64,000 nt of DNA, taken from positions 138,166,676 to 138,230,675 of the forward strand of contig NW_023604295.1 in NCBI RefSeq assembly GCF_014898055.3, in the 5' to 3' direction. Numbering within the stretch: position 1 is the stretch's first letter; each line of letters opens with the position of its first letter. Of this stretch, positions 22,541 through 33,847 are shown piece after piece. The notes under the pieces were generated by a model that was not told where the DNA came from, did not search any database, and was given only the letters and a program-made list of their open reading frames with translations. A program made the position numbers and the translations under genes. The DNA is from Talpa occidentalis. Lineage: Eukaryota; Chordata; Mammalia; Eulipotyphla; Talpidae.

Positions 22541-24114
22541 AAAAGTGGTTTGGAAAGGTAATCTGGACAGTGAAACAAGGAAACCGTTTACTTCACAAAG
22601 CTGTTCTAAGGTTCCATGGGTATGGTCTAATGGTGAGAATGACAAGAATTATGCTTTGCTTTGAGCAACCAACTAAAGACAATGTTTTTCAGTTTTGAAA
22701 AGTATCATTTGATCAATTCCATTAGTGTCCCATAAACTGGATTGTAGTTAGTACTTATAGGGCTAATACTTTCAGAAATGAATTCCTTTCCAGAATTAGA
22801 GCCACAATCTCATTCCTCTGTGATGCTACCTCAAACAATCTCAGAGATTTTCATCACTAACATTTGATGTTCTGTCTGGCATCCTTCAGTTACTCTTAAA
22901 CATAACAGGGGGTTTGTTTTAACATAAAACATAAATCTACATATGCTAAAAACAATGTCCAGTGATGTTTTATGTTTATCAGGAGAAAGTTGCTCAAAGT
23001 GATTAGAAAGTATTATGAAGAAACCACCACAGTAGGGAAGGAAGAGAAAATATAGCCATGTTTCACCTCATATGTCAAAGAAAAATATCAAAGTGAAATA
23101 CACTGGGGATAATTATATTTCATAGATTAAAAATAGGAAAGTCATTTTAAAAGGAAGTCTAATTAGTAGTTTTATCTGAACTAAAAAAAGCCTAAAATAA
23201 TTTATTATTATCTTCATAAAATTGTCCAACTCCTTTCACTACATAAGAAACTCTACTATTTGGCATTTGAATCCTAATTATTTTTTATCGAACAATAAAC
23301 TCTCTGTTCCACTGTCTAAACTAAGAGGTCTTCCAAATTTTGTTTTCTCCACTTTCCAAGTCATTATGTTATGCATATAATATCCAGAAATATTTTTCAG
23401 AAAACTCTATTTCCATATTAGTGTATATTCAATTAAAACATATATTACTCTGCAAGGATGCATGTTTTGTTCCAACAGTTTGATCCTTATCATATCTTGC
23501 CTTCTACATCTACTATCATGGTCAGCTGTTAGGGATTCCATCATTTTGTGTTCCGTTACCTATGCAATTGTGCCATGGGCACATATGAAAACACTAGATG
23601 ACCCAACCTTCATAAGGGAGAAATATGCTTATTTGCTTACACAGATTATTCCATCTAGAAATTGCTGGGCTCCAATCCCTCATTTCATATACTTACAATT
23701 TCCCTCTGCAAGTATTAGCAACTCAGAATTTCTCAACATAGTTTAACAAACATATATTTCAAATTCTTCTTTTAATCTTCACCATTTTCCCATCACTACT
23801 AATCTGAACTAGGACACTAGGTGCACTGCGATCAAATAACACCACGGACGGGCTAGATGCATGGATAGGCGTTTGATGTGCTGAATCGAAATTCTCTTTA
23901 ATGTGGTTGAAATTCACTTTAATGACAATAACAAGTAATTGCAAAGTCCTTAGTTTAGAAGATAGAGGTTAAGGTATTAAAAGGTTTAGGTAGACTTTTG
24001 AAATTACTCCATGGAATAATGCAATGCTTTCTATCACAAAAGTAATTTCTATGCCCAAAAAAAAAAAAAAAAAAGAAGCATCTAAGGATAGCAAACACCC
24101 CCAGACTCTTGACT
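22541..24114. other. unclassified AT-rich sequence
   Basis: No gene or repeat recognised, apart from an uninterrupted A-run at about 24057-24074. The 94-codon frame at 23462-23746 shows no domain. Confidence 0.45.
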
Positions 24115-24838
24115 TTATGCATATGGTTCCTGACTTAGGATGATTTGACCTAGTTTTTCAACTTTATAATGATGGAAAAGCAATATGTATTTTGTAGAAA
24201 GCTCCCTTTAAACTTCAAAGTTTTGTGTTTTCCTAGAATAGCTATATGGTTTACCATACTGTCTTATGATGCTGGGCAGTAGAGGGAGCCACAGCACCCT
24301 GTCAGCCAAGGAATCACCAGAGCAAACAACTGATACATTACAATATATAGTAGTCAATAAATTACATGAGGCATCAGCACTTTATTAAAAACTAAATTGT
24401 ATTAGATGATTTTACCCTACTACAGGCTACAGGCTAGTATAAATGTTCTGAGCATGTTTGGGTAGGCTAAGCTAAGAATTTTTTGTTAGTTAGGTGTATT
24501 AGAGACTTTTTTTATGTTTTTGCATAGAAGAACTGGAGTATAAGCCAAAGGTCCGGGGGGTGAGAAGATTCACCAGAAACAGAATAGAGAGCAGAACAGG
24601 CAGATTTACTGAAATGCACTGCTGAGGGGAGCAGCAGGTGAGACTAGAGCGGTCTGCTGCCCATATGTGGGTTAGCTCCAATGTTGGGGGTTGAACTCAG
24701 GGCATAGCAGAGATAGCCCTGAGACTTAAACCCTAGGCCACCAGGGAGGCCCTAAAACATTTTAAATTTAAGATAATTTCAATTTATGATAGTTTTATCA
24801 AAATGTAATCCCATTATAAATTGAGGACGATCTGTACA
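24115..24838 (+). mobile_element. Tigger-type (Tc1/mariner) DNA transposon remnant, split by a SINE
   Basis: It starts GGTTCCTGACTTAGGATGATTTGACCTAG.TTTTTCAACTTTATAATGATGGAAAAGC. It continues with AGTCAATAAATTACATGAGGCATCA, TAGATGATTTTACCCTACT, TGTTCTGAGCATGTTTGGGTAGGCTAAGCTAAG and GTTAGGTGTATTA. After the SINE it ends TTTATCAAAATGTAATCCCATTATAAATTGAGGACGATCTGTA. The two ends are inverted relatives (CTTAGGATG..TCAAC / ..ATAAATTGAGGA). This is the non-coding deletion-derivative form known for the pogo/Tigger group. The exact subfamily (MER44 or a Tigger) is not certain. Confidence 0.75.
24503..24752 (-). mobile_element. tRNA-derived T+ SINE (Rhin-1-like) inside the Tigger-type element
   Basis: Minus-strand head GGCCTCCCTGGTGGCCTAG, diverged body, and tail TTCTATGCAAAAACAT. 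It interrupts the transposon between GTTAGGTGTATTA and AAAACATTTTAAA. The B box is damaged and no clear target duplication survives, so this is one of the older copies. Confidence 0.88.
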
Positions 24839-24839
24839 A

Positions 24840-26039
24840 GTGGGTGTATCTTAGCTTTTTGCATTTTTATTTCATAATTTAAGCACATTTTCTTTCATTG
24901 CAAACCACTAACCTAAGTAGAAATACAAACAATTCTGAAATGCTCGACATTTGAGTTTAGGGTTTAAAATCTTAAATAATAATATTTTTAAATATACTTG
25001 CTTCAAGTTGGTAATTTACTTCAAAGCAAAATAATAGTCTTCAAATTGGAAGGCAGATCTAGATGTTCACACTTGTTTTAGCTACATATATAGTGTGTAT
25101 TCTGATGACAAAGAAAAAGCAAGAACAGAGATGTAAACTGTTTACTTAATTAACAGATTATACAGTAAATTATTCTGACTTCACTTTCTCAACTATATAT
25201 TCCAGATGTCAGTGTCCAACAATTTTATTTCAGCAACAAGATTTGTATTCCTATTGTTTTAAAATGTATATATGTATCCCTTGCACTTATCACATACTTA
25301 CACACACATATATTCACATAATACACACACACAAATTTTTTCTCTTAGACACTTTTCAGTTGTATCTCAAAAAATACATAGACAAATTTTAACAAAGCCT
25401 TTAGTATAATTTAAACATTATAATATTGTAAAGACAAAATATAATATTAACATTTTTAACTCAAAGCACATTTATATTAAAAAAATACTAAGAGAAATAT
25501 TATTTGTTGTAGTTAGGGGGGAAAAGAATAATGATATTTTAAAAATGATGTGGTGGTGTTAGAATGTGATAAAATACTAATAATTATAAATAAAAATAAG
25601 TATGCATCTTGGCTAACCTAAAGTAAATTCTTATTTCCTTCTCTGGAAGCAAAAGATGTTTTTCAGTTCTAAGTCAGTACTTTGCGACCATGCAATCAGC
25701 AATAACATTTTCAATTTCCAAGGTTCAGTGTAGCTGAAACAGTTTATTTATTTTCAAAAACTTTAATATAAAATAATCAAAACTAAATCAACTTTTCCTA
25801 AATTCAATCTACTAGTAAAGAAACTTTGTATTGCTTCTATTTGTTCAAAATTGTACATACAGGAGTTTCCAATCAAATGTTAGTAATACTTTTCTGCAAG
25901 TCAAGTAAACAACTTCTTGGAATACCTGTGGAATACCACAGTCCCACATTCAGTTTTATTACAGGTAATTATGTAGTAGTGTTCCTGAATGATCAAAGCA
26001 TGCAGTCACCCATCCATCTAGGTCAAATAAGTGAGTATG
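24840..26039. other. AT-rich sequence with CA/TA microsatellite patches
   Basis: CA- and TA-rich patches occur around 25265-25335. The 132-codon frame at 25826-26224 runs from here into the L2-like sequence and has no recognisable domain. Otherwise unrecognised. Confidence 0.4.
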
Positions 26040-26560
26040 ATTTCATCATTAGCATTTTACTTATTGGCTTCTACGTCTCAGTCACTACAATGACCTCAGG
26101 AAATTTAGAAAGCATAATCCTTGACATCAACAAATTTGTAGGCTATCAAGAGACAAAATTAAAGACAGGGAGGTGTCTCTTAGAAGGTAAGTATAAAAAA
26201 AGCTTTCTTAGAAGAGGTTACTGAGCCTTGAAATATGAATTGGTTTTCTGTAGGTGAGAGGGTAAGAGTAGAAAAGCCTTCAAAGTTGAACATGTCACCA
26301 CAGGAGCTATTGTCTGATGCCCTGGGAAATTTAACTTTTCCAGATGATTAGGAGTTTAGAGTGCTCTGGAAAATATAGAATTTAGAGGGGGTGGTGATGC
26401 AAGATGAAAGAGTTCAGAAAAGAACAGAGTAGATAGGCTTACATTGCAACGTCATGAAGACCGACTGAAAGATGCTGTGGAGGAACTCTGCAGGACAGAT
26501 TTAGGATTGAGAGCTGGAAAGAGTGAACATTTAAGAGATTAATGTCATAGTATAATTAAG
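26040..26560 (-). mobile_element. probable L2 remnant
   Basis: CCTCAGGAAATTTAGAAAGC, AGCTTTCTTAGAAGAGGTTACTGAGCCTTGAAATATGAATTGG and GAACATGTCACCACAGGAGC have the order of reverse-complement L2 3' UTR (CCTCAAGGAATTTACAGTCT; GGCTTCTTGGAGGAGGTGA..GAGCCTTGAAGGATGA). Weak but ordered. Confidence 0.42.
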
Positions 26561-27179
26561 ACCTGACAAGATTTGAGCTATGGCTATCACAAAAGGGATG
26601 GGAAACATATGGCCATCTTAGAAGTTATTAAGAAGGCGAACTCCATAAAACATCGTGAGTGGTTTCATGCTGTGTATGAAGAAGAGAAAAGAATCTCAAA
26701 TAACCAGCAGTATTTGACTCATAAGACTGTGATTTCAGGATCTGACAGGAAAGATGTAGAAACAGTCCAAGGGAAAAGAGAAAGATATAAATATCACTTG
26801 TCCCTGGAATATGAAAACATAAATACCTAATAGGTAATAGGGTATGTAATCTAGAATAAAATCTCAAAGCTAAATATACACACTAATGAATATCTGTATA
26901 CAGCAAAAGATAATGCAATTAACAGTCAAGCACTATAAAATTGGTATGGAAGAATAACTTGGTTGATAAACAATGAGAGAACAAGCAAAATAAATTGTTC
27001 CTGAGATAAGATAGTGACCTCCCAGTTAAATTGAGAATATAAACATAGACAGCTGTTTTAAGAATAAAAAGAATACTGTTTATTTAATGAAGCAACAGTA
27101 AAGTAAGAAAGGCAAATGTGGGACAATTAATAGTATAGGAAAATTAAATGGAGCATATCTCTGGCATCTGTAGCAGCAA
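26561..27179. other. unclassified AT-rich sequence
   Basis: The 85-codon plus frame (26573-26830) and the 79-codon minus frame (26628-26867) overlap and show no domain. I see no repeat signature. Confidence 0.4.
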
Positions 27180-27930
27180 GCCTCCAAGATGGCTCCCAGT
27201 GATATTTCTGACATTCCCACCCCTATGGAGTCTTCCATATTGTGTTATTTCTTATTTCTGTTATCAGTAGGATATCATTGAGGGCAGTATGCTCTTCTGA
27301 GGCTAGTTTATAAAAAAACATTGTGGCTTCAGTCATAGAGCCTCCAGCTGCCAAACATGAGGGTGCACAGTCAGTCCGGTAGAAAGACAAGTGTCAGGGC
27401 CTCCCCGGTGGCGCAGCGGTTGAGCGCTGGGTTGCGAAGCTGCCCTCAGCCTCTGCAGTGCCGGTTCGATCCCTGGCTGCTCCCCGGCCACCGGAGGAGG
27501 GTCCCACATGGCGCGCAGACCTCTCCTGCCGCCCGCTGCTCCCCTCAGCAGTGTACTTCGGTTCTTCTGCCTGCTCTGCTCCCTGTTCTGGCTCTGGTGA
27601 ATTCTCTCACCCTCCCGCGCTTCTGACTGTACCCAGTGCATGTGTAAACAGAACAAACAAACAAACAAATAAATAAATAAAAAATAAACATGCCTCTATT
27701 AAAAAAAAAAAAAAAAGAAAGACAAGTGTCAGAGGGACTAAGTTTCCCACCAAGAGCCAGCACAAAGCATCAATATGTGAGTAAATCACCCAGGAAGTGG
27801 CGCCTTCAGTTCTGTCAGATCTTCACATCACTGCAAATCTCAATGATACCTAATTTCAGATTCAAGAAAGTCCTTGATTCAGAACTGCCTAGCCAAGTCA
27901 CTCTCAAATTCCAGGAATGAGAAATATATA
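27180..27930 (+). mobile_element. MLT1-type LTR (ERVL-MaLR) split by a young SINE
   Basis: GCAAGCCTCCAAGATGGCTCCCAGTGAT, TCTGAGGCTAGTTTATAAAAAAACATTGTGGCTTC, CATAGAGCCTCCAGCTGCC and CAAGAGCCAGCACAAAGCATCAATATGTGAGTAAATCACC follow the order of MLT1 LTRs on the plus strand. Removing the SINE at 27398-27715 rejoins AGTGTCAG to AGGGACTAAG. No internal viral gene is present. Confidence 0.68.
27398..27715 (+). mobile_element. young tRNA-derived SINE (Rhin-1-like), variant 3' tail
   Basis: The best-preserved copy. A box TGGCGCAGCGG (27409-27419) and B box GGTTCGATCCC (27463-27473) are intact, so internal pol III transcription is plausible by structure. The body has the CpG-rich GGCTGCTCCCCGGCCACCGGAGGAGG insert. 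The tail is AACAAACAAATAAAT.., then CATGCCTCTATT, then poly(A), and it lacks the usual TCTTT. A perfect 17-bp target duplication, AGAAAGACAAGTGTCAG, lies at 27381-27397 and 27716-27732. Frames of 60-111 codons on both strands here are SINE sequence. Confidence 0.97.
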
Positions 27931-27946
27931 TATATATATATATATT
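27923..27946. repeat. (AT)n microsatellite
   Basis: Uninterrupted AT dinucleotide run of about 12 units, at or just beyond the 3' edge of the MLT1-like element. Confidence 0.9.
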
Positions 27947-28019
27947 AAAAAGTTTACTGTAATTTTGTAGTTTGTGGAAGAAATCTGTTTAAAATTAAAT
28001 GCATTCTGTACTTCTTTGC

Positions 28020-28620
28020 TTTAAACAATTTGGAGGTTTTCTGTTATCCCTGAAATAAAATCTCAATACTCAATACAAGCTATCTCTCTGTATTACCTGG
28101 ATTCTGACTTGCTCCACAAATTTAAATAACATGCCCCTTCCTTCCTTATGAAGCCCCATCAACACCACCCTTTTGTCAGAATCCTCCCTGTACCACACTG
28201 TTCCAGAACCTTCCCAAATATTTTAATTCCTCCACTATCACCTAAACAACTCTTAAACACCATCCTGCTCAACTTTTAGGTCTTTTGCCATAAGTTATGT
28301 TCTTTAAACCACCTCCCTAAGCTCACAATCAAAATCAGATGCTTTCTGTTTGTTTTTTTTTTCCTTCAGGTTTATCAGTTTTAAAACCTGTTTTATTATT
28401 GAGGTGACATTGTTTCACAACACTGTATATGCTTTAGAAGTATAAGATCACACCCTTTAGGTACATGTAGCTTTTTTCCTTGAAATGACCTCAAATAATT
28501 TTTGTTCTTAGCACTTATTGTAGTTTATTATTATGTATTTATTTGACAACTTATTTCATAACCACATTCCTATAGTGGCTTGTGAACTCCTTGGGACCTT
28601 TAACAGTAAGAAACAAGTAT
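28020..28620 (+). mobile_element. L2 3' end, interrupted by L1-like sequence
   Basis: Left part: AAATCTCAATACTCAATACAAGC, CTGGATTCTGACTTGC and CCTTATGAAGCCCCATC..TCAACTTTTAGGTC. Right part, after the interruption at 28375-28467: TTAGCACTTATTGTAGTTTATTATTATGTATTTATTTGACAACTTA and GTGGCTTGTGAACTCCTTGGGACC. This is the classic plus-strand order of the L2 3' UTR. Confidence 0.65.
28375..28467 (-). mobile_element. L1-like 3' UTR fragment inserted in L2
   Basis: TTTTATTATTGAGGTGACATTGTTTCACAACACTGTATATGCTTTAG is related to 11395-11515 and 57160-57300. It sits between two consecutive parts of an L2, so it is the younger insertion. Confidence 0.5.
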
Positions 28621-31019
28621 TCTTATATTAAGTAAAGTGATCATAAATCAGTTAAGTAAATTTAATTCCTTGGCCTCTAAAATAGTTGAGTCAATAAAAA
28701 TATCTCCAAAAATGTTAGAAATTAGAGTTAGTGTTTTCATTAATTTTCTTTTATTACCTGATTTTTATAGATGAAGAAAATAAAAAAAGTCATAGTAATT
28801 AATTCTGAAACGCAATAAGTCATTTTTTGTTAGAAAAATAAGGCCCAGTAAAATTAACCTGTATCTGGGTAAAAATATCTGAAAGGAAGTCAATTCAAAT
28901 TATATGGCTAATTTCAATTAAAGCAATTTCAATTTATACAACTCTGTTGAGTTTAGTGGTCAAAAGCATGAATTTTTCTTTTTTTTTTTCCAAACTCCAT
29001 ACTTGATTTTCTTTAAGCTAGCATTTTATAGTAAAATAGATTTAAACTGATCTAATATACCCCTGATTGACATAAATCTTACTGCACATTACGTTTTTCC
29101 AGTGATGGTTATAATAGCAGTCTGTCCTCTCACCCTTTACCTCTGAACTTGTCCACTGGTAATAATAACCTTTCTCGGCCGTTAATTAACCAATCCAGTT
29201 GGCTTTTAGCCACTGTCTTTCAGGGCATACAGAGAATATGCAGTAAGAAGTGAAGACTGCTGTTCTCCCTTTTTCTTTTTATAATTAATGAGTCTAACAC
29301 AGTTTCTTGAAATAAAACCTATCAGAACTGTTTAAATATTCAGCAGGCACATCAGTTCTTTTGAAGACATGTACCATTCTTTTAAAAGAAGTTAGAGAAT
29401 TTATAGAAAAGATCAAGAGCTACAGATGGAACAGCTTTTTGAAAGCCAAGATTCAAAATCTGCCCCCTTTTTGGCAGAGAAGAGCTACATATGTTGTGGG
29501 GAGGTGACACTCCTTGGGGGACAGGAAAATGACTTCTCTATACATGAAAACTGCTTGTAACCTGGCCAAAGAAAATGTGTTTGCACTACGTAGAGCAAGT
29601 CTTGGCCAAAACCAGAAACCCGACTGGACTAATTCACCATTAAAAACTCAAAACATTCTTTAAAATTCATGATCCAGTCTTAGAAACCTGAAAATATATT
29701 TTAGAAAATATATTTTTTCAGAGTAAATATTTTTCACATTTTTTCTTCTGTTTAGAGGGTTTTTTTCATAAAATCAATTAAATTTCAAGTGTACCATGAA
29801 TCAAATATGTGACAATAATTATGGCTTCTGTCACTAAATAATAATGCAGTTGAGTTTTGTGCATTCCACGCCAGAAAGTTTGCATTTGATGAAATATGTT
29901 CATTAAACATAGATAGGCTTGGCACTTTCGGCTTCAGACTTGTAATGGTAACATAGAGTAGATCGTTCTAGAACATTCGAAGGCCTCCAGGTTTCTATGA
30001 CTGGGAGAAAATATAAACCCTTTAGATGGAAAATATCTAAGCTGCCATATATTGCAGATACAAGAAAAATATGTAGTCTGCTTAGGAGACTCAAATGAAG
30101 TCGCACTTTTCAGGGGCTTCGGGGTTGCAGCATTTTCCAAAATTCATAGTATTTTTCAATGCTACCACTGAGGTATAGCCACGACTAAGTCAGAATCTCC
30201 TGGTGAAGGACATTCTATGGGAACTACACCTGAGGGGTGGGGGAGGGGAAAAGTAAATGAACAGTGATGTAAAAAATTAATTAATTAATTAAACATAAAA
30301 ATAAAAACAACAATAGACATCATGTTTATCTAGAAAGAGGAAGAGTTTCTATTTCAACTCTTATCTGATTCTGAATTACCACTTGATTAACAACCTGATG
30401 GTCCTCAGTTTTAAGCCTAAGTCTGGAAAACACAAAAGCAAAAAAAAAAACACTTTGACCTGATTAAGAGACAGAGAACTATGTGAAATATACAAAAATG
30501 CCTTTAAAAAGACTATTTTTAGGCTATGAGTGTCGTATGAAAGAGTACAAAACATTCTAGAAAGGAAGCATATCTATTTTATGTCCCTGATTGGACAGAT
30601 TGTGTCTTCCAGGTTTTTTCCACCGGAAGAATATATAAATTCCTTCTGGAGAAGATGTTTTAGATGCAATATATTTTAAATATAGGAAAAAGAGGCAGCC
30701 TATAGATTCAAGTGATATTTTTTGAGGGTTAAGGAGTTTCTACAAACTTCATTTGTGACCCAGTAAATGTAATCTGTGCATTATAAGTGTTTTATTGTAT
30801 AATATGTTTTGATTTTACATTTACCTCAAAAGTTGATTCTAAAGAGCTGGGCATAAATATTTAGAGGTAAATATAGACATTTTTGGGTAATCCAAGAGAA
30901 GGAAGTAAGATAATATTTCAAAGGTAGTTTTTAGATTACCTCATATATCCCTAACTAACACAATGTTAATTGAAAGGCAGATTCCAGCTAAGATTGTGTA
31001 GTTATTTTCAAACAATATA
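28621..31019. other. unclassified AT-rich sequence
   Basis: Mostly unrecognised. A TTAATTAA-rich patch occurs at 29180-29195 and a (TTAA)n patch near 30277-30293. Around 30150-30235 there is a faint MER5-like word (AAGTCAGAATCTCCTGGTG) that I do not trust alone. No gene. Confidence 0.4.
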
Positions 31020-31175
31020 GGATTTAAACCTTAACTTTGCAATGAGAGTTTAAAAATAAGTAGCAATGTGAATCTGGATAAGCCATGTATTCTAAACCTT
31101 GTCTAGTAAGTGAGGCTAATCTTCCAGTCATAGTGTTAAATGACATAATGCACAAAAACACTTCTTGGAGTGTTT
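31020..31175 (+). mobile_element. MIR SINE remnant
   Basis: GATTTAAACCTTAACTTTGC, GTGAATCTGGATAAGCC, TAAACCTTGTCTAGTAAGTGAGGCTAATC, CATAGTGTTAAATGACATAATGCA and AAACACTTCTTGGAGTG follow the whole order of a plus-strand MIR. Confidence 0.55.
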
Positions 31176-31686
31176 TGGTGAGTTAAGCATATAGGGCAGC
31201 ATTGGCTTAAAGCTTGGGGGAAATGATGAAACAGACCAGCAAATAATCTGTGTACAAGATTCTAGTGAATGGAAATTTGTCTCCTGTGCCTCTTGGCGGC
31301 TCCGATGCATCCATGGGCAGTGATCCAAAGAACCAGAAGTGAGGTCTCATCAGGTCTGGGGAGTTCAGGGCTTCAGGTTGGCCAACCTTTGAATTATTCA
31401 ATTGTAAGAGTAACCAGGACAGCACTTGAATGTCCACCATTTGCCAAATAAATTATATATTCACACATTCTAGCTTTTAATTTGTGATGGACCCAAGAAG
31501 GCCTGGCCATAAGCAAGAACACTTAAGAATAAATGCTAAACTTGCCTGCCAATTGTTTAATTCTATTATATTTCATATTTTTAGTTTTTCTTCAAATGGA
31601 AAATGAATGTTCAGAAAATACTGAATTTATAAATTAAAGGTTAAGAAAAGTCTGATATGAAGAGGCTATCAGTCTCATCAAATGGC
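31176..31686. other. unclassified sequence
   Basis: Short overlapping frames on both strands at 31128-31451 have no domain. Nothing recognised. Confidence 0.4.
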
Positions 31687-31700
31687 TGAATGTTATTTCT

Positions 31701-31972
31701 TTTTTTTTTAAAGACTTATTCATTTATACAAGCACTGGGGTACAGGCCAGAGGCGCAGGAGGGTGAGGGAATTCACCAGAGACAGAACAGGGAGCAGAAC
31801 AGGCAGAGGACTGAAGTACAATGCTGAGGGGAGCAGCAGGTGAGACAGGAGAGGTCTGCCTGGCCATGTGGAAATCTTCCTGGCTGGCTGGGAATCGAAC
31901 TGATGCTACAGAGGCGATGGACAGCTTCACAGCACTGTGCTTGACCTGCTGTGCCACCGGGGAGGGCCTGGG
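31701..31972 (-). mobile_element. tRNA-derived T+ SINE (Rhin-1-like)
   Basis: On the minus strand it begins CCCAGGCCCTCCCCGGTGGCACAG, with a few extra bases before the usual GGCC head. It has the GGTTCGATTCCC B box and ends TATAAATGAATAAGTCTTT with poly(A). Perfect 14-bp target duplication TGAATGTTATTTCT at 31687-31700 and 31973-31986. Confidence 0.95.
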
Positions 31973-32084
31973 TGAATGTTATTTCTAAGGGACTTTCTGC
32001 TAGAATATTCAAAAGACAGAATAGCATGAGGATATGTTGTAATTATTTTATCACCTTTGGCTGATTTTCCAGACTTTTAGCTAT

Positions 32085-32430
32085 TGTGGGAGGGACACAA
32101 GATCCTTTCCAAAGCCTGACGGTGGATTCAAGTCATGCCCACCTCTTCACTCAGTTTTCTGTAGCCAGAGAGACATTTTTCCAAAATGTAAATTTTAATA
32201 TAGCACTCAAGTTATTAAAAATATTTTCTAAGAGATTTTCCATGCCTGAGAATGAATTTCAAGCTTCTTAATATGGCTTATAAATTCCATTCTTGTTGGG
32301 TACTTGCTTATTGTCCAGCCTTATTTCACACACTCTTCCTTGCACACTATGCTTTCATATTATTGAACTAGAGTTGTCTTTATGCAGAATTTCACATGTG
32401 CTACCTTTCTGTTAGTACAACCTTCCCATT
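32085..32430 (+). mobile_element. L2 remnant, left part
   Basis: AATTTCAAGCTTCTTAATATGGCTTATAAATTCC, GTCCAGCCTTATTTCACACACTCTTCCTTGCACACTATGC and ATTATTGAACTAGAGTTG follow L2 (..CCTTAACATGGCCTACAAGGCC..CTCACTATGCTCCAGCC). It resumes at 32720 after the SINE. Confidence 0.55.
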
Positions 32431-32445
32431 TAAAATTTTCTTATG

Positions 32446-32704
32446 GGAACTCCCTGGTGGCCCAAGGGATTAAGCACAGCACTATGTAGCTCCACTGAAG
32501 CACGAGTTTGATCCCCAGCCAGGGAGCTACCCACATGGCACAGCAGACCTCTCCTGTCTCACCTGCTGCTCCCCTCAGCAGTGTATTTCAGTACAGCACC
32601 TGTTCTGCTCCTCACTCTGTCTCTGGCGAATCTTACCCCCGACACCTCTGATCTGTACTCTAGTCCTTGTATGCATAAATAAATAAATCTCTAAGAAAAT
32701 AAAA
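32446..32704 (+). mobile_element. tRNA-derived T+ SINE (Rhin-1-like) inside L2
   Basis: Head GGAACTCCCTGGTGGCCCAAG, B-box-like GAGTTTGATCCCC, and tail CCTTGTATGCATAAATAAATAAATCTCT. Perfect 15-bp target duplication TAAAATTTTCTTATG at 32431-32445 and 32705-32719. Confidence 0.96.
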
Positions 32705-32719
32705 TAAAATTTTCTTATG

Positions 32720-32960
32720 AGGTTGTGCACTTGAAAACTGAGTTTTGACATACTTGTCAAGTGACTTCACTCTACAGTTCTCTTGATGTATCAATGACAT
32801 TTCTCTTTTTACTGGTTTCTGAGCCTACTAATCATCCATGCTTAAGTATTACCTATGTAGACTAACTATAATCTCTTTACATAGCTTTCCCCAAAGTTAT
32901 TCTAATGACCTAACTGATTTCTCCCAAAGTAACTTCATTGTGGCACATCACTTACTTGTA
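32720..32960 (+). mobile_element. L2 remnant, right part
   Basis: Continues the L2 of 32085-32430 after the SINE, with CCATGCTTAAGTATTACC, ATAGCTTTCCCCAAAG and CACTTACTTGTAC words. Family assignment depends mainly on the left part. Confidence 0.35.
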
Positions 32961-33552
32961 CTTTCTGAAAAATAAAATGGGTAGCAGGAAAAGTTAAAAA
33001 AAAAAAAAGCAAAGGTACCTACTGGAAATTTCTACATACATACACACAAGTTACCTGTTACAAATATATAATATCTCTTTGGTTGCTCTTCTGGGGTTTG
33101 TTTTACTTATTTTGTCTATTGTAACCTTTATCACCTTGATTGTAGCAATAATCTCCTGAATTCTGCTTCCTTTATTCCTGTTCATTCTCAACCCAGAAAC
33201 CAACACATGGAATCTTTTCAAAGTGAAATTGGATTTTGTCACTCTCGTTGCTTAAGTTATTTCAGTGTCTTAAATGCTTTCATTTTGAGTTTAATGAATT
33301 TTTATTAACACCATAGCTGGTGTTCATAAGAAATAAAACAGAATGAAAGCAGGCAAAAAAAAACCAGATGTAAATACAAGGTCAAATAAAAAGAAAATAT
33401 AATGCCTGTTACACTACAACTCTACAGTCAGAAAATCCATTTATTTATTAAATCAAAGATGTTATCATTACTCTTATGAGCTCCCTGGTGTTAGAACAGG
33501 AATATACAAGAGTTAAGATAGACAAGAAGTTCTTCTTTATTTTTTATTATAT
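32961..33552. other. unclassified AT-rich sequence
   Basis: Nothing recognised apart from an A-run near 32996-33008 and a short (CA) patch. Confidence 0.4.
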
Positions 33553-33562
33553 ATAAATGGAA

Positions 33563-33837
33563 GCTTTTTTTTTAAAGATTTATTTATTTATGCATACAAG
33601 AACTGGGGTACAGGCCAAATATGTGGGGGGTGAGAGGATTCAACAGAGACAGAATAAGGAAACAGAACAGGCAGATTTAACGAAATACACTGCTGAGGGG
33701 CGCAGTAGGCGAGACAGGAGAGGTCTGCTGTGCCATATGGGTCACCTCCCTGGCCAGGGATTGAACTTGTGCTGCTGTGGCTGTGGACAGCTTCATACTG
33801 CTGCATCTTAACGCCTTACGCCACCAGGGAGGCCCCC
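33563..33837 (-). mobile_element. tRNA-derived T+ SINE (Rhin-1-like)
   Basis: Minus-strand head GGGGGCCTCCCTGGTGGCGTAAG, tail TTGTATGCATAAATAAATAAATCTTT plus poly(A). Target duplication ATAAATGGAA at 33553-33562 and 33838-33847. The frames at 33557-33811 are SINE sequence. Confidence 0.95.
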
Positions 33838-33847
33838 ATAAATGGAA

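Noticed and set aside
25826..26224. 132-codon plus frame
   Set aside because: No domain, no codon bias that I can see, and its 3' part is L2-like sequence.
30150..30235. Possible MER5 fragment
   Set aside because: Only one short word (AAGTCAGAATCTCCTGG) fits; no inverted ends seen.
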